Assembly: GCA_965230515.1 (NCBI GenBank)
Contig: OZ246007.1
Span: 3,100,001 to 3,164,000 of the forward strand
Length of the DNA stretch: 64,000 nucleotides
Direction of reading: 5' to 3'
DNA from: JAJFKB01 sp965230515
GTDB lineage: Bacteria > Pseudomonadota > Gammaproteobacteria > Pseudomonadales > IMCC2047
The position numbers were made by a program, and so were the translations under genes. The notes beneath the pieces are model-generated. The model had not been told where the DNA came from. It ran no database searches and worked only from the letters and a program-made list of their open reading frames with translations. Position 1 is the stretch's first letter, and every line of letters starts with the position of its first letter. This document shows, piece by piece, positions 43,094 through 51,678 of this stretch.

Positions 43094-43975
43094 ATGAAGC
43101 ATGAAAAAAAAATTGCATTTATGTTCGCTATATTTATGAGCATCAATTTTTGTGCCGCCGATACCGTAACACTTCTTAGTTATGGAGATTTAAAAATAAC
43201 CAAATCAGAATTTTTAAATTATATAGATGTTGTAGTTCCTGCGGATAAAAAAAATATTGTTTTAAAAGACAATAAACGAGTTCGGCAAATAATAGCGGAT
43301 ATGTATGTTACTAAAATGCTCGTGGAGGAAGCTAAAAAAGAAGGATTGGACAAAAATAAGGATATTAAAACGGAGATAGAGATACAGGAAAACCGGATTT
43401 TAATGGCGGCAGCGTTGGATCATTACGTTGATAAAGTACCCCCTCCTGATTTTGAGGCTTTGGCAAAGGAAGCGTACCTGGCAAAACCGGAAGAGTTTCG
43501 CGTACCCGAGCAAGTAAGCGTATCGCATATTTTAGTAAGCACTGCTAATCGCTCCAAGGATGAAGCGGAGAATATCGCAAAAAAGGTTTTGAAGGAATTA
43601 AGGGAAGATAGTGCAGTATTTGCTGATATAGCGCAGAAATACTCTGACGATCGCTCGGTTAAGCAAAATGATGGACATCTAGGTTTCTTTCCCAGAGAAA
43701 AAATGGTGCCAGAATTTGCCGATGCGGCCTTTAGCTTGACCAAGCTTGGTGAAATTAGCGATATAGTTGAGACCCAATTTGGCTTACATATCATAAAGTT
43801 CCATGACCGAAAGCAAGGCAGAATACTAGCTTTTGATGAAGTCAAAAATCAACTGATAGCAGTAGAGAATAATAAGTTTAGAAATAGTCATAGGCGGAAT
43901 AAAATTGGCGATATACAAAAATTAGAAGGTATAGTGATTAATCAAGAGGCTGTCAACTCAATTAGTACATTGTAA
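43094..43975 (+). CDS. Periplasmic parvulin-type peptidyl-prolyl isomerase
   Basis: A 293-residue foldase. A signal peptide (about 1-21) is followed by a SurA-N-like helical chaperone region and one rotamase domain (about 137-235) with V-S-H-I-L-V, the D-G-H-L-G-F-F segment and F-G-L-H-I-I-K. It resembles PpiC/EpsD-type isomerases found in exopolysaccharide and secretion loci. ATG 43094 is chosen; a longer frame from 43046 would start inside the terminator hairpin. It probably helps fold the Cys-rich secreted proteins upstream or outer-membrane parts of the exporter; that is inference from the neighbours. Codon use is AT-rich. Confidence 0.87.
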   Translation: MKHEKKIAFMFAIFMSINFCAADTVTLLSYGDLKITKSEFLNYIDVVVPADKKNIVLKDNKRVRQIIADMYVTKMLVEEAKKEGLDKNKDIKTEIEIQENRILMAAALDHYVDKVPPPDFEALAKEAYLAKPEEFRVPEQVSVSHILVSTANRSKDEAENIAKKVLKELREDSAVFADIAQKYSDDRSVKQNDGHLGFFPREKMVPEFADAAFSLTKLGEISDIVETQFGLHIIKFHDRKQGRILAFDEVKNQLIAVENNKFRNSHRRNKIGDIQKLEGIVINQEAVNSISTL

Positions 43976-44006
43976 TCAGAAGTTAACTGGGTTGTTAATA
44001 TTGTAT

Positions 44007-44924
44007 ATGGGCTTTTTGGATGGTTTAAAAAAGGAAATAATTAGTATTTGCGAGCAGGCTGTCATTCCTGTATTTTCAATATTCTTACCATGGAAATCTT
44101 GTGTAAAACTTTACAAGTGTTTATGTACAAATGACGGGTTATACACTAATCAGGTAGATACTTTTTATGGACAATCCGTAAAGCAGAATGCTATTTCTGA
44201 AAGCCAAAAGTGTTTTAAAAGCAGGGCCCGCTTCCATTTGCTGGTAGATCAAGCAGATTTCTATCTGACATGCTTCCGCGGAAAGCGTTGGTTCAATAAG
44301 TATGTGCGTATCGAAGGGGATCCCATTGATACCGATCAAGGTGCGCTATTTATTACCTTTCATTGGGGGCAGGGTTTTTGGGCGTTGAAGTATCTAAACC
44401 AAAAAGGATACAAAGCAGCCTGGTTGCACGCCCCATTGCAAAAGGGTTTAATCTGGGGTACCTGCATCAACTCATTGGTGGGCAAGTGTAGAATTACACA
44501 GGTAGGTCGTTTGTCCGGAACTGCTCCCATCGCAGTTGGCAATAGTGTTGAAAAAATGCGATACCGGTTGGTAAAGCAAAAATGCTCGGTGATGGCGATG
44601 CCCGATGCACCAATTCGTCCCGGAGCGTCGACAATAAGGGTTAAGTTATTGGGGCGTGACGCGCAGCTGCCAGCAGGTGTCATTCGAATGGCCGCCAGTG
44701 AAAATATTCCTGTTTATGCCTATACCATGATAGTCAACCCTGAAGACGGGATGCGGGATTTGTGTGTTCGAGGGCCCATAGATTATCAGGATGAGGCATC
44801 TTTAGCGCAGGCTTTGGCGGATGTGTTGACCGGCGCGATAGAAAAAGATCCGTCCGCGTGGTATGTATGGCCATTTGCAGATACATTTTTTGAAACGCCA
44901 AAAGAAAACAGTGCTTTAGGTTAG
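44007..44924 (+). CDS. Lysophospholipid-acyltransferase-like (LpxL/HtrB-like) protein
   Basis: A protein of about 305 residues with features of the LPLAT fold: F-I-T-F-H-W-G near residues 113-119 in place of the H-x4-D/E motif, a central P-D-A-P-I-R-P-G segment near 198, and a C-terminal D-P-S-A-W-Y-V-W-P-F. The acidic residue of the canonical H-x4-D/E is not at the expected place (H-W-G-Q-G-F), so activity on lipid A is doubtful; it may acylate a glycan or lipid carrier. The start is uncertain (TTG 43992 or ATG 44007; no clear ribosome binding site). Confidence 0.6.
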   Translation: MGFLDGLKKEIISICEQAVIPVFSIFLPWKSCVKLYKCLCTNDGLYTNQVDTFYGQSVKQNAISESQKCFKSRARFHLLVDQADFYLTCFRGKRWFNKYVRIEGDPIDTDQGALFITFHWGQGFWALKYLNQKGYKAAWLHAPLQKGLIWGTCINSLVGKCRITQVGRLSGTAPIAVGNSVEKMRYRLVKQKCSVMAMPDAPIRPGASTIRVKLLGRDAQLPAGVIRMAASENIPVYAYTMIVNPEDGMRDLCVRGPIDYQDEASLAQALADVLTGAIEKDPSAWYVWPFADTFFETPKENSALG

Positions 44925-44969
44925 CGGGAACCTTTCCCAACGATAACTATAGAAGAGAAGGGATAAAGG

Positions 44970-46070
44970 TTGGAAAGTAAAAATATCAACTACTTGCCAG
45001 CGCTTGACCATATAAGAGCTTATGCAGCGCTATTGGCTGTATTTTATCATGGGCTACAGTTGTTTTGGCATCAGGACAGCTATGGCGAACTATTTGACGC
45101 TACACACTGGCTCTCGGTAAATAATCCATTATTGGCTGTTGTTGTGGAAGGACACACAGCTGTTGCTCTTTTTATGGTTTTAAGTGGCTTCATATTTACT
45201 TATGGAGCGCAGGGGCGCCAGGTGATTTATCATCGGTTTATCTATAACCGGTTTTTAAGAACCTATCCATTATTTCTGCTCCTGATTGTCATCGGTATTT
45301 CAGTGTTACCCCAAAATTTTAGTATTCAGGGGTTACTGACAACGGTGTTCGGTTTTGCCAACATGCCCCACCATCTGAGCATACCTCCTTTTTCTGCGAT
45401 GTTTTGGGCGGTTTCTGTCGAATGGCACTTCTACCTGATGTTCCCTTTTCTATTACTTTTCCTGACCCAGTATGGTCGGGGTTACCTGCTGGGTTTGATA
45501 TTACTTTTTTTACTGTATCGTTTGGTTGGTTATTGGATGACCGGAGAAGCTGTTCAGCTTTCCTATTTTACAATTGCCGGCCGGATGGATCAGTTTTTAC
45601 TGGGCATGCTGGCAGGGTACTGGTGTTGCCAGGGGCATGGTTACCGTTTAAAGAGTTGGAGCTTCCCGCTGTTTGGGGTGTTAGCCGTGTTGTTGCTCTA
45701 TCTGTTTCATAAAAGCGGAGGGTGGCCGGAAGAGAATCTGTTAAGAGTGTTTTGGACCACAATCGAAGGCTTGGTATGGGCTCTGTTTTTGGTTAGTTAT
45801 CTTGCGTTTGCAGAAAAGATACCAGCAATTTTGTCAAAAGGAATAGCATCAATCGGAGTGGTCAGTTATTCCATTTATCTGATTCATTTTGTTGTGATTT
45901 ACCTGTTGGTCAGCAAAGGCTGGTATGTTCAATTTGGCTACAGTGGGGTTATTAATGCAATGCTTAATACGCTGCTGTTGGCGCTTCCGGTAACGCTGCT
46001 GGTGTCAGCTATTTCCTATTATTTGATAGAGCGACCGTTTCTTCGGTTGCGCGTAAAATATTATCGGTGA
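44970..46070 (+). CDS. Acyltransferase family 3 (OafA/YrhL-like) membrane protein
   Basis: A 366-residue integral membrane protein with about ten transmembrane segments. The N-terminal L-D-H-I-R-A-Y-A-A motif (about 8-16), F-x-V-L-S-G-F near 70-76 and V-S-V-E-W-H-F near 147-153 are the hallmarks of the family. Members O-acetylate or otherwise acylate surface polysaccharides. The TTG start has AGAAGGGA upstream. It lies 4 bases before the exporter permease gene and is surely part of the same operon. Confidence 0.9.
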   Translation: MESKNINYLPALDHIRAYAALLAVFYHGLQLFWHQDSYGELFDATHWLSVNNPLLAVVVEGHTAVALFMVLSGFIFTYGAQGRQVIYHRFIYNRFLRTYPLFLLLIVIGISVLPQNFSIQGLLTTVFGFANMPHHLSIPPFSAMFWAVSVEWHFYLMFPFLLLFLTQYGRGYLLGLILLFLLYRLVGYWMTGEAVQLSYFTIAGRMDQFLLGMLAGYWCCQGHGYRLKSWSFPLFGVLAVLLLYLFHKSGGWPEENLLRVFWTTIEGLVWALFLVSYLAFAEKIPAILSKGIASIGVVSYSIYLIHFVVIYLLVSKGWYVQFGYSGVINAMLNTLLLALPVTLLVSAISYYLIERPFLRLRVKYYR

Positions 46071-46074
46071 GTGA

Positions 46075-46863
46075 GTGAATAAAATAATAAAACAAAAGCT
46101 CTTTCTCATCCTACAGATGAGCCAGCGAGAGATTGTAGGACGTTATCGTGGCTCGGTAATGGGGCTTATGTGGTCCTTTGCGCACCCGATAGTGATGCTG
46201 CTGGTCTATACATTTGTATTCAGTGTTATTTTCAAAGTGCGCTGGGGCACAGGTGATAGCAGCAATACAAGTTTTGCGCTAAACCTGTTTGTTGGGATAT
46301 TAATACATGCATTTTTTGCGGAATGTACCAACAGAGCTCCAAGTTTGATAGTTGATAATATCAACTATGTAAAAAAAGTGGTTTTCCCACTATGGGTTAT
46401 TCCCGTCGTTTTGGTTGTCAGTGCCTTGTTTCACATGTTGGTTGGCTTTGTGGTGTTGTTAGCTTGCGTATTTATAATAATTGAACAGCTCCATATCACA
46501 ACTTTACTCATGCCATTGATATTGCTGCCTTTTATTCTAATGGTATCCGGTACTACCTGGCTGTTTTCTGCTCTGGGTGTTTATCTGCGCGATCTGTCGC
46601 AGGTGTTGCCGGTCGTATCCACAGTCATGTTGTTTCTGGCACCGGTTTTTTACCCGATATCAGCTTTGCCGGAAGCATTTCAGCATTACCTTTACCTGAA
46701 TCCGCTGACCTATATTATTGATGAGTCCAGAAACCTGATTTTGTTAGGTAAACTGCCCAATGTAGAGCGACTTCTCTATTTCTACGCGGCCGGCATAACT
46801 CTGGCAGCAACAGGTTGGGCATTTTTCAGGAAAACCAGGCAGGGGTTTGCGGATGTCCTCTAA
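46075..46863 (+). CDS. Polysaccharide ABC exporter permease (Wzm-like)
   Basis: A 262-residue ABC-2 permease with six predicted membrane helices and the N-terminal amphipathic segment plus R-E-I-V-G-R-Y-R-G-S-x-M-G before helix 1, typical of KpsM/Wzm transporters that carry undecaprenyl-linked O-antigen or capsule across the inner membrane. GTG start, 4 bases after the acyltransferase stop. It overlaps the ATPase gene by 11 bases. Confidence 0.92.
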   Translation: MNKIIKQKLFLILQMSQREIVGRYRGSVMGLMWSFAHPIVMLLVYTFVFSVIFKVRWGTGDSSNTSFALNLFVGILIHAFFAECTNRAPSLIVDNINYVKKVVFPLWVIPVVLVVSALFHMLVGFVVLLACVFIIIEQLHITTLLMPLILLPFILMVSGTTWLFSALGVYLRDLSQVLPVVSTVMLFLAPVFYPISALPEAFQHYLYLNPLTYIIDESRNLILLGKLPNVERLLYFYAAGITLAATGWAFFRKTRQGFADVL

Positions 46864-48115
46864 TATCGCTATTTCAGCTAAGGACTTGTCCAAGCGCTAC
46901 GATATATATGCTCGACCATTGGATCGATTGCTGCATCTTTTTTTGGGTAGCAATTTCAGGAAAACACGCTCTTTTACCGCTTTATCGAATGTGAGTTTTG
47001 AGGTGGAAAAAGGCGAAACCCTTGCAATAATCGGTCGCAATGGCGCTGGTAAATCGACCTTGTTGCAGGTGTTATGCGGGATTCTGACGCCGAGCGAGGG
47101 ACAAGTTACCATTAATGGCCGCGTTGCCGCGCTTTTGGAGTTGGGTGCGGGATTTAACCCAGAGTTTACCGGAAGAGAAAATATCTACATGAAGGCGGCC
47201 ATTTATGGTCTGGATAAAAATGCTGTTGACGAGTTGATGCCCGATATTCTGGCATTTGCAGAAATTGGGGATTTTGTTGATCAGCCAGTTAAAACCTATT
47301 CCAGCGGCATGTTTGTCCGGTTGGCCTTTGCGGTCATTGCCCACTTAAAGGCAGATATTCTGGTAATTGATGAGGCTCTGGCTGTTGGTGACGTGTACTT
47401 TACGCAAAAATGTATGCGGTTTCTGCGCGAATTTGCAACTCATGGCACACTGCTCTTCGTCAGTCACGATACTCATACCGTAGTCAACCTATGCAAAAAA
47501 GCGATCTGGCTTGATGCGGGAAAGGTTGTGGGCAATGGTGATGCAAAAACGGTATGTGATGCTTATCTGGGCTCTTTCTTTGAGGATCGACTGAATGATG
47601 AATCCTTGTTGCCGGAGCAGAGTGATACACCGGTTAAGCTGAAGAGTAATGAGTTTGGTTTGATGGGGGCCAGCATTGTTTCCGTTGAGCTGCTGGGACC
47701 TGATGGCAAATCTATGGTCATAGTAGAGAGTTCGGTAACCGTCACATTGGTGGTTGTTTGCGAAGCGCGGGAAACAATTAACAGGCCGATTGTTGGTTTT
47801 TTTGTTAAAGATCGCGTTGGCCAGATGTTGATTGGTGATAATAGCATCCAGCAATTACCCGATTGGCAGGAAATGAGCTCGGGTCAGCGTTATAAAATCG
47901 AGTTTAGTTTTAGAATGCCACATCTGGCGACAGGAGATTACACCATCGGCGTGGCGGTGGGAGCAGGAACGCAGGATCAGCACGTACAACATCACTGGAT
48001 ACATGATGCACTTTCATTTAGGGCCCAGGCACCGCCCGAGCTGACAGGTATAATGGTGATGGAAGCGCTAAAATGTACCGTGGAAAAGCAAGCGGCAGGG
48101 GCCGCCGAACTGTAA
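46853..48115 (+). CDS. Polysaccharide ABC exporter ATPase with C-terminal glycan-binding domain (Wzt-like)
   Basis: The ATP-driven partner of the permease. The 420 residues contain Walker A G-R-N-G-A-G-K-S-T (about 60-68), signature Y-S-S-G-M (about 150-154) and Walker B I-L-V-I-D-E-A (about 172-178). A C-terminal beta-sandwich (about 270-405) corresponds to the Wzt domain that recognises the modified non-reducing end of the O-chain; this suggests an export mechanism with chain-end recognition. ATG 46853 is chosen because AGGGG lies 7 bases before it. Confidence 0.93.
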   Translation: MSSNIAISAKDLSKRYDIYARPLDRLLHLFLGSNFRKTRSFTALSNVSFEVEKGETLAIIGRNGAGKSTLLQVLCGILTPSEGQVTINGRVAALLELGAGFNPEFTGRENIYMKAAIYGLDKNAVDELMPDILAFAEIGDFVDQPVKTYSSGMFVRLAFAVIAHLKADILVIDEALAVGDVYFTQKCMRFLREFATHGTLLFVSHDTHTVVNLCKKAIWLDAGKVVGNGDAKTVCDAYLGSFFEDRLNDESLLPEQSDTPVKLKSNEFGLMGASIVSVELLGPDGKSMVIVESSVTVTLVVVCEARETINRPIVGFFVKDRVGQMLIGDNSIQQLPDWQEMSSGQRYKIEFSFRMPHLATGDYTIGVAVGAGTQDQHVQHHWIHDALSFRAQAPPELTGIMVMEALKCTVEKQAAGAAEL

Positions 48116-48251
48116 CAGAATGTGGCTGAAACAGGTCAACCTAAAGTAATGTCTGGCGTTATGGATATATACAGAAATGGTAATTGCTGTTGCTGTAATG
48201 TGCCGGTTGTCAGGTCTAGTGACTTCTTCGAAGTTTTCAATAAGGTAGTTT

Positions 48252-51200
48252 ATGGAGCTTTTTAGTAACAAAGGGTTATCCAGCACTCTTGCATATATGC
48301 CCGACCGGCTCACGGAGGTAGAGTCCTGGCATAGGCATATGCCTTTTGCATACTGGCTTTTGAGTACACTCAATCCTGAAGTGCTGGTTGAGTTGGGTAC
48401 CCACAAGGGTGATTCTTACTGCTCTTTTTGCCAGGGTGTGGTGCATCTCAATCTGGCGACAAAATGTTACGCGGTAGATACCTGGAAGGGCGATTCGCAG
48501 GCAGGCTACTATGGTTCTGAGATTTTACAAGAGCTACGATCCTATCATGATAAAAGGTATGCTGAGTTTTCTTCATTGCTGCAAATGACTTTTGATCAGG
48601 CGTTAATAGAGTTTGAAGATGGTAGCATTGACCTACTGCATATCGATGGTTTGCACACTTACGATGCGGTTAAGCATGATTTCATGAGTTGGAAGCCCAA
48701 GTTGAGTGACAGGGCTGTGGTGCTGTTCCATGATACCAGTGTTAAAGAGGATGATTTTGGAGTCTGGAAATTATGGCAGGAGTTGTTAGAGGAGTATTCG
48801 GGATTTAATTTTGAGTTCGGTTATGGCCTGGGAGTGTTACAGGTTGGTTCTAATAGCGATGCAGGTGTTAAGGCATTTCTGGATTTTGCAGCTAAAGAAC
48901 CGGAATTGATCTCATCATACTTTGAGCGATTAAGCGATTCCATTGCATTACGCAGCGCTAATCACAAGCTCAAAGTAGCATTGGATACCAGGGAGAAACT
49001 GGGTCAGGATCTGCAGCTAGCGAGAGAGGTGGTCGCAGAAAGGGATTCTGAATTGGGTCAGAGAAATGAAGAGCGGGAAGTATTAGGTAAAGACCTGACC
49101 CATGCACGAGAGGTGGTTGCTGAACGTGACGCGTTACTGCAAAAGCAGCTTTTGGAAATTGAAGCACTTCAGGAACAGACGAATAATGCGATAGCGCGAG
49201 GGCAGGAACTGGAAAATCAGGTTTCATCGCTTGAGAACAAGATTATATCGCTTGAAAGTAAGCTGGAGAATCAGAAACGGCAAGTTTCAAGGGTTACTGA
49301 CCAGTACGCACGCCAGCACGCTCAGCTGAAAATGATACTTAACTCAAAAACCTGGCAGTGGCGCAATGCGTTGGTGAAGCTGTTGAAAAGGCCACCGCTT
49401 GCGCTGGAAGCTGGTTTGCCCGAAAAACTGGTTGAAGGTGAAACCAGTGTTAATAAAGATCGGATGATTGATATTATCATTCCTGTTTATGCCGGTCTGG
49501 AAGAAACAAAAAACTGCATCGATAGTGTGTTATCCAGTAACTATCGGGCCGAAGCAGAAATTATTGTCATTAATGACGCCAGCCCGGAACCTGAGCTTGT
49601 TGTGTATCTGACCAGTATCGCAGACCAGGTCACTTTGCTCCATAATGAAAGAAATAAAGGATTCGTGGCAACAGTTAATCGTGGCATGAATCTGCATTCG
49701 GATCGCGATATCCTATTGTTAAACAGCGATACACGAGTGTCTAATGACTGGCTGGACCGTATAAAAAAATGTGCGTATCGTCATCCGCATACGGCTTCTG
49801 TGACGCCATTCTCCAACAATGCGACTATCTGTAGTTACCCGAATTTTTGCCAGGACAATGATTTACCGCCGGGTATTGATGAGGTGGAGTTGGATCGAAT
49901 ATTTAGCGAAGTCAATCATGGAAGGTCGGTGCCCATACCCACGGCAGTTGGCTTTTGTATGTACATTCGCCGTGACTGTTTACAGCAGGTTGGCTTATTT
50001 GATGAGATTCTCTTTGGCAGAGGTTATGGCGAAGAGAATGAGTTTTGTATGCGCTCGGCTGAATCGGGATGGCAGCACCTGCTTTGTGCAGATACCTTTG
50101 TTTATCATGCAGGTGGGGTAAGTTTTGCGGATACCCAGAATGAGCATCAGCAGGCGGGCAGCAAGGCGCTGACTTCCTTGTATCCGGAGTATAACGCCCA
50201 AATTCAAAGCTACATTCAAAACGATAAGATTGCCCCCTACCGTTTCGCTATGGATCTGCATCTCAGAAATAGGCAGGGTAAGCCTGTTGTTCTGATGATT
50301 AATCATAGCCGCGGTGGCGGTACTGAACGTCATCTTACCGAGCTTGCCGAACAGCTGTCAGACAGGCTGACCATACTGATGCTTCACCCCTTTGGTGCGG
50401 AAGGGGCAGCGGTGCAATTATCGGTTTTCGGCGGTGGTGAGGGTAACCATCTGATTTTTGATCCTTTGTGTGATTATGAGCAATTGCTTGAGTTGTTAAG
50501 GCTCAGTGGTTTAAGCCGGGTACATTTTCACCACACCTTAGGAGTTCATCCCCGTTTTTGGCGGATACCTGAAGATCTGGGTATTCCTTTTGATTATACA
50601 ATTCATGATTACTATCTTGCCTGCCCTCAAATAACGATGACTGATGAAAAGGGAAATTATTGTGGTGAGCCTGATGATGAGGGGTGTAATCAGTGCTTAT
50701 CCAAAAGGCCGGCTCCGGGTAATGGTTTGATTAAGCACTGGCGAGAGGAGAACAGTCAGTTTCTTTATGCGGCTGACTGTGTGTTTGTGCCTAGCCAGGA
50801 TGCGGAAAGGAGAGTGCAGCGCTATTTTTCCGGAGTGAATACACGCTGCATTCCACATGATCAGGGTCGTATCGATTGGCCGAAGGTGAGCGCAAGAACG
50901 CTCGGAAACGACGAACCTTTACGCATCGTTGTGTTGGGAGCGTTGAGTCAGTTTAAGGGTGCCGATTTGCTGGAAAGTTGCGCTTTGGGTGCGCGAAAAA
51001 AGAGGTTCTCGCTGGAATTTCACCTGATTGGTTATGCGTATAGAAAGCTAACCACCTATCCGATGAGTAATCTCCATGTCCACGGCGAGTATCAGGAGTC
51101 GGAGCTCGAGCAACTGGTTGAAAATGTTCGGCCGCATCTCGTATGGTTTCCTGGAGATTGTCCTGAAACCTACAGTTATACCTTGTCTTCCTGTTTGGCG

Positions 51201-51644
51201 ATGGGCTTACCGCTGGTTGCACCGAAAATAGGTGCATTTCCAGAACGGTTAACCAGCAGAGAATGGACCTGGTTAATGGAGACCGGCCTGTCATCTGAAA
51301 AGGTAAATGCGCTGTTTGAGGTAATAAGGAACAATTTTATTAGGGCTGAAAGTCCGGAACCCGTTTTGAACGATTCCGAAAATTTGTTGGGAAATTATGA
51401 TTCAGATTATGTAGCGGTCGGGTTAGAGCCAGCTGCGGCGATACAATGGTCAGAATTCAATGATCATGTGCAGGCCTTGTCAGTGATGCATCTGGGTGTT
51501 ATACAAAGCCATCGCGGAAGTCTGAGAGCAAGGGTGTTTAGCGGTTTGCAGCAGATGAAATCGCGACCTATACTGGCAAAGTTTTTAGCGTCTACCCCGG
51601 TAAAGTGGAAAATCAAAATTAAACTATGGTTGATGGGTGCATAA
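48252..51644 (+). CDS. Multidomain methyltransferase-glycosyltransferase (MT / coiled coil / GT2 / GT4-like)
   Basis: An 1130-residue cytoplasmic fusion. Residues about 1-220 form a SAM-dependent methyltransferase of the Methyltransf_24 kind (V-E-L-G-T-H-K-G-D near 47-55, L-H-I-D-G-L-H near 134-140). Residues about 228-365 are a heptad-rich coiled coil. A GT2 domain begins near 405 (I-I-P-V-Y, V-I-N-D-A, N-S-D-T as the DxD equivalent). From about 675 a GT-B domain starts with N-H-S-R-G-G-G-T-E-R-H. Such proteins build and cap ABC-exported O-chains: the coiled coil acts as a ruler in WbdD-type terminators. A capping methyltransferase next to a Wzt with a glycan-binding domain fits that scheme. 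Confidence 0.82.
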   Translation: MELFSNKGLSSTLAYMPDRLTEVESWHRHMPFAYWLLSTLNPEVLVELGTHKGDSYCSFCQGVVHLNLATKCYAVDTWKGDSQAGYYGSEILQELRSYHDKRYAEFSSLLQMTFDQALIEFEDGSIDLLHIDGLHTYDAVKHDFMSWKPKLSDRAVVLFHDTSVKEDDFGVWKLWQELLEEYSGFNFEFGYGLGVLQVGSNSDAGVKAFLDFAAKEPELISSYFERLSDSIALRSANHKLKVALDTREKLGQDLQLAREVVAERDSELGQRNEEREVLGKDLTHAREVVAERDALLQKQLLEIEALQEQTNNAIARGQELENQVSSLENKIISLESKLENQKRQVSRVTDQYARQHAQLKMILNSKTWQWRNALVKLLKRPPLALEAGLPEKLVEGETSVNKDRMIDIIIPVYAGLEETKNCIDSVLSSNYRAEAEIIVINDASPEPELVVYLTSIADQVTLLHNERNKGFVATVNRGMNLHSDRDILLLNSDTRVSNDWLDRIKKCAYRHPHTASVTPFSNNATICSYPNFCQDNDLPPGIDEVELDRIFSEVNHGRSVPIPTAVGFCMYIRRDCLQQVGLFDEILFGRGYGEENEFCMRSAESGWQHLLCADTFVYHAGGVSFADTQNEHQQAGSKALTSLYPEYNAQIQSYIQNDKIAPYRFAMDLHLRNRQGKPVVLMINHSRGGGTERHLTELAEQLSDRLTILMLHPFGAEGAAVQLSVFGGGEGNHLIFDPLCDYEQLLELLRLSGLSRVHFHHTLGVHPRFWRIPEDLGIPFDYTIHDYYLACPQITMTDEKGNYCGEPDDEGCNQCLSKRPAPGNGLIKHWREENSQFLYAADCVFVPSQDAERRVQRYFSGVNTRCIPHDQGRIDWPKVSARTLGNDEPLRIVVLGALSQFKGADLLESCALGARKKRFSLEFHLIGYAYRKLTTYPMSNLHVHGEYQESELEQLVENVRPHLVWFPGDCPETYSYTLSSCLAMGLPLVAPKIGAFPERLTSREWTWLMETGLSSEKVNALFEVIRNNFIRAESPEPVLNDSENLLGNYDSDYVAVGLEPAAAIQWSEFNDHVQALSVMHLGVIQSHRGSLRARVFSGLQQMKSRPILAKFLASTPVKWKIKIKLWLMGA

Positions 51645-51678
51645 AGCACAGTGGCCAGACGGATATTAGGAAACTAGC

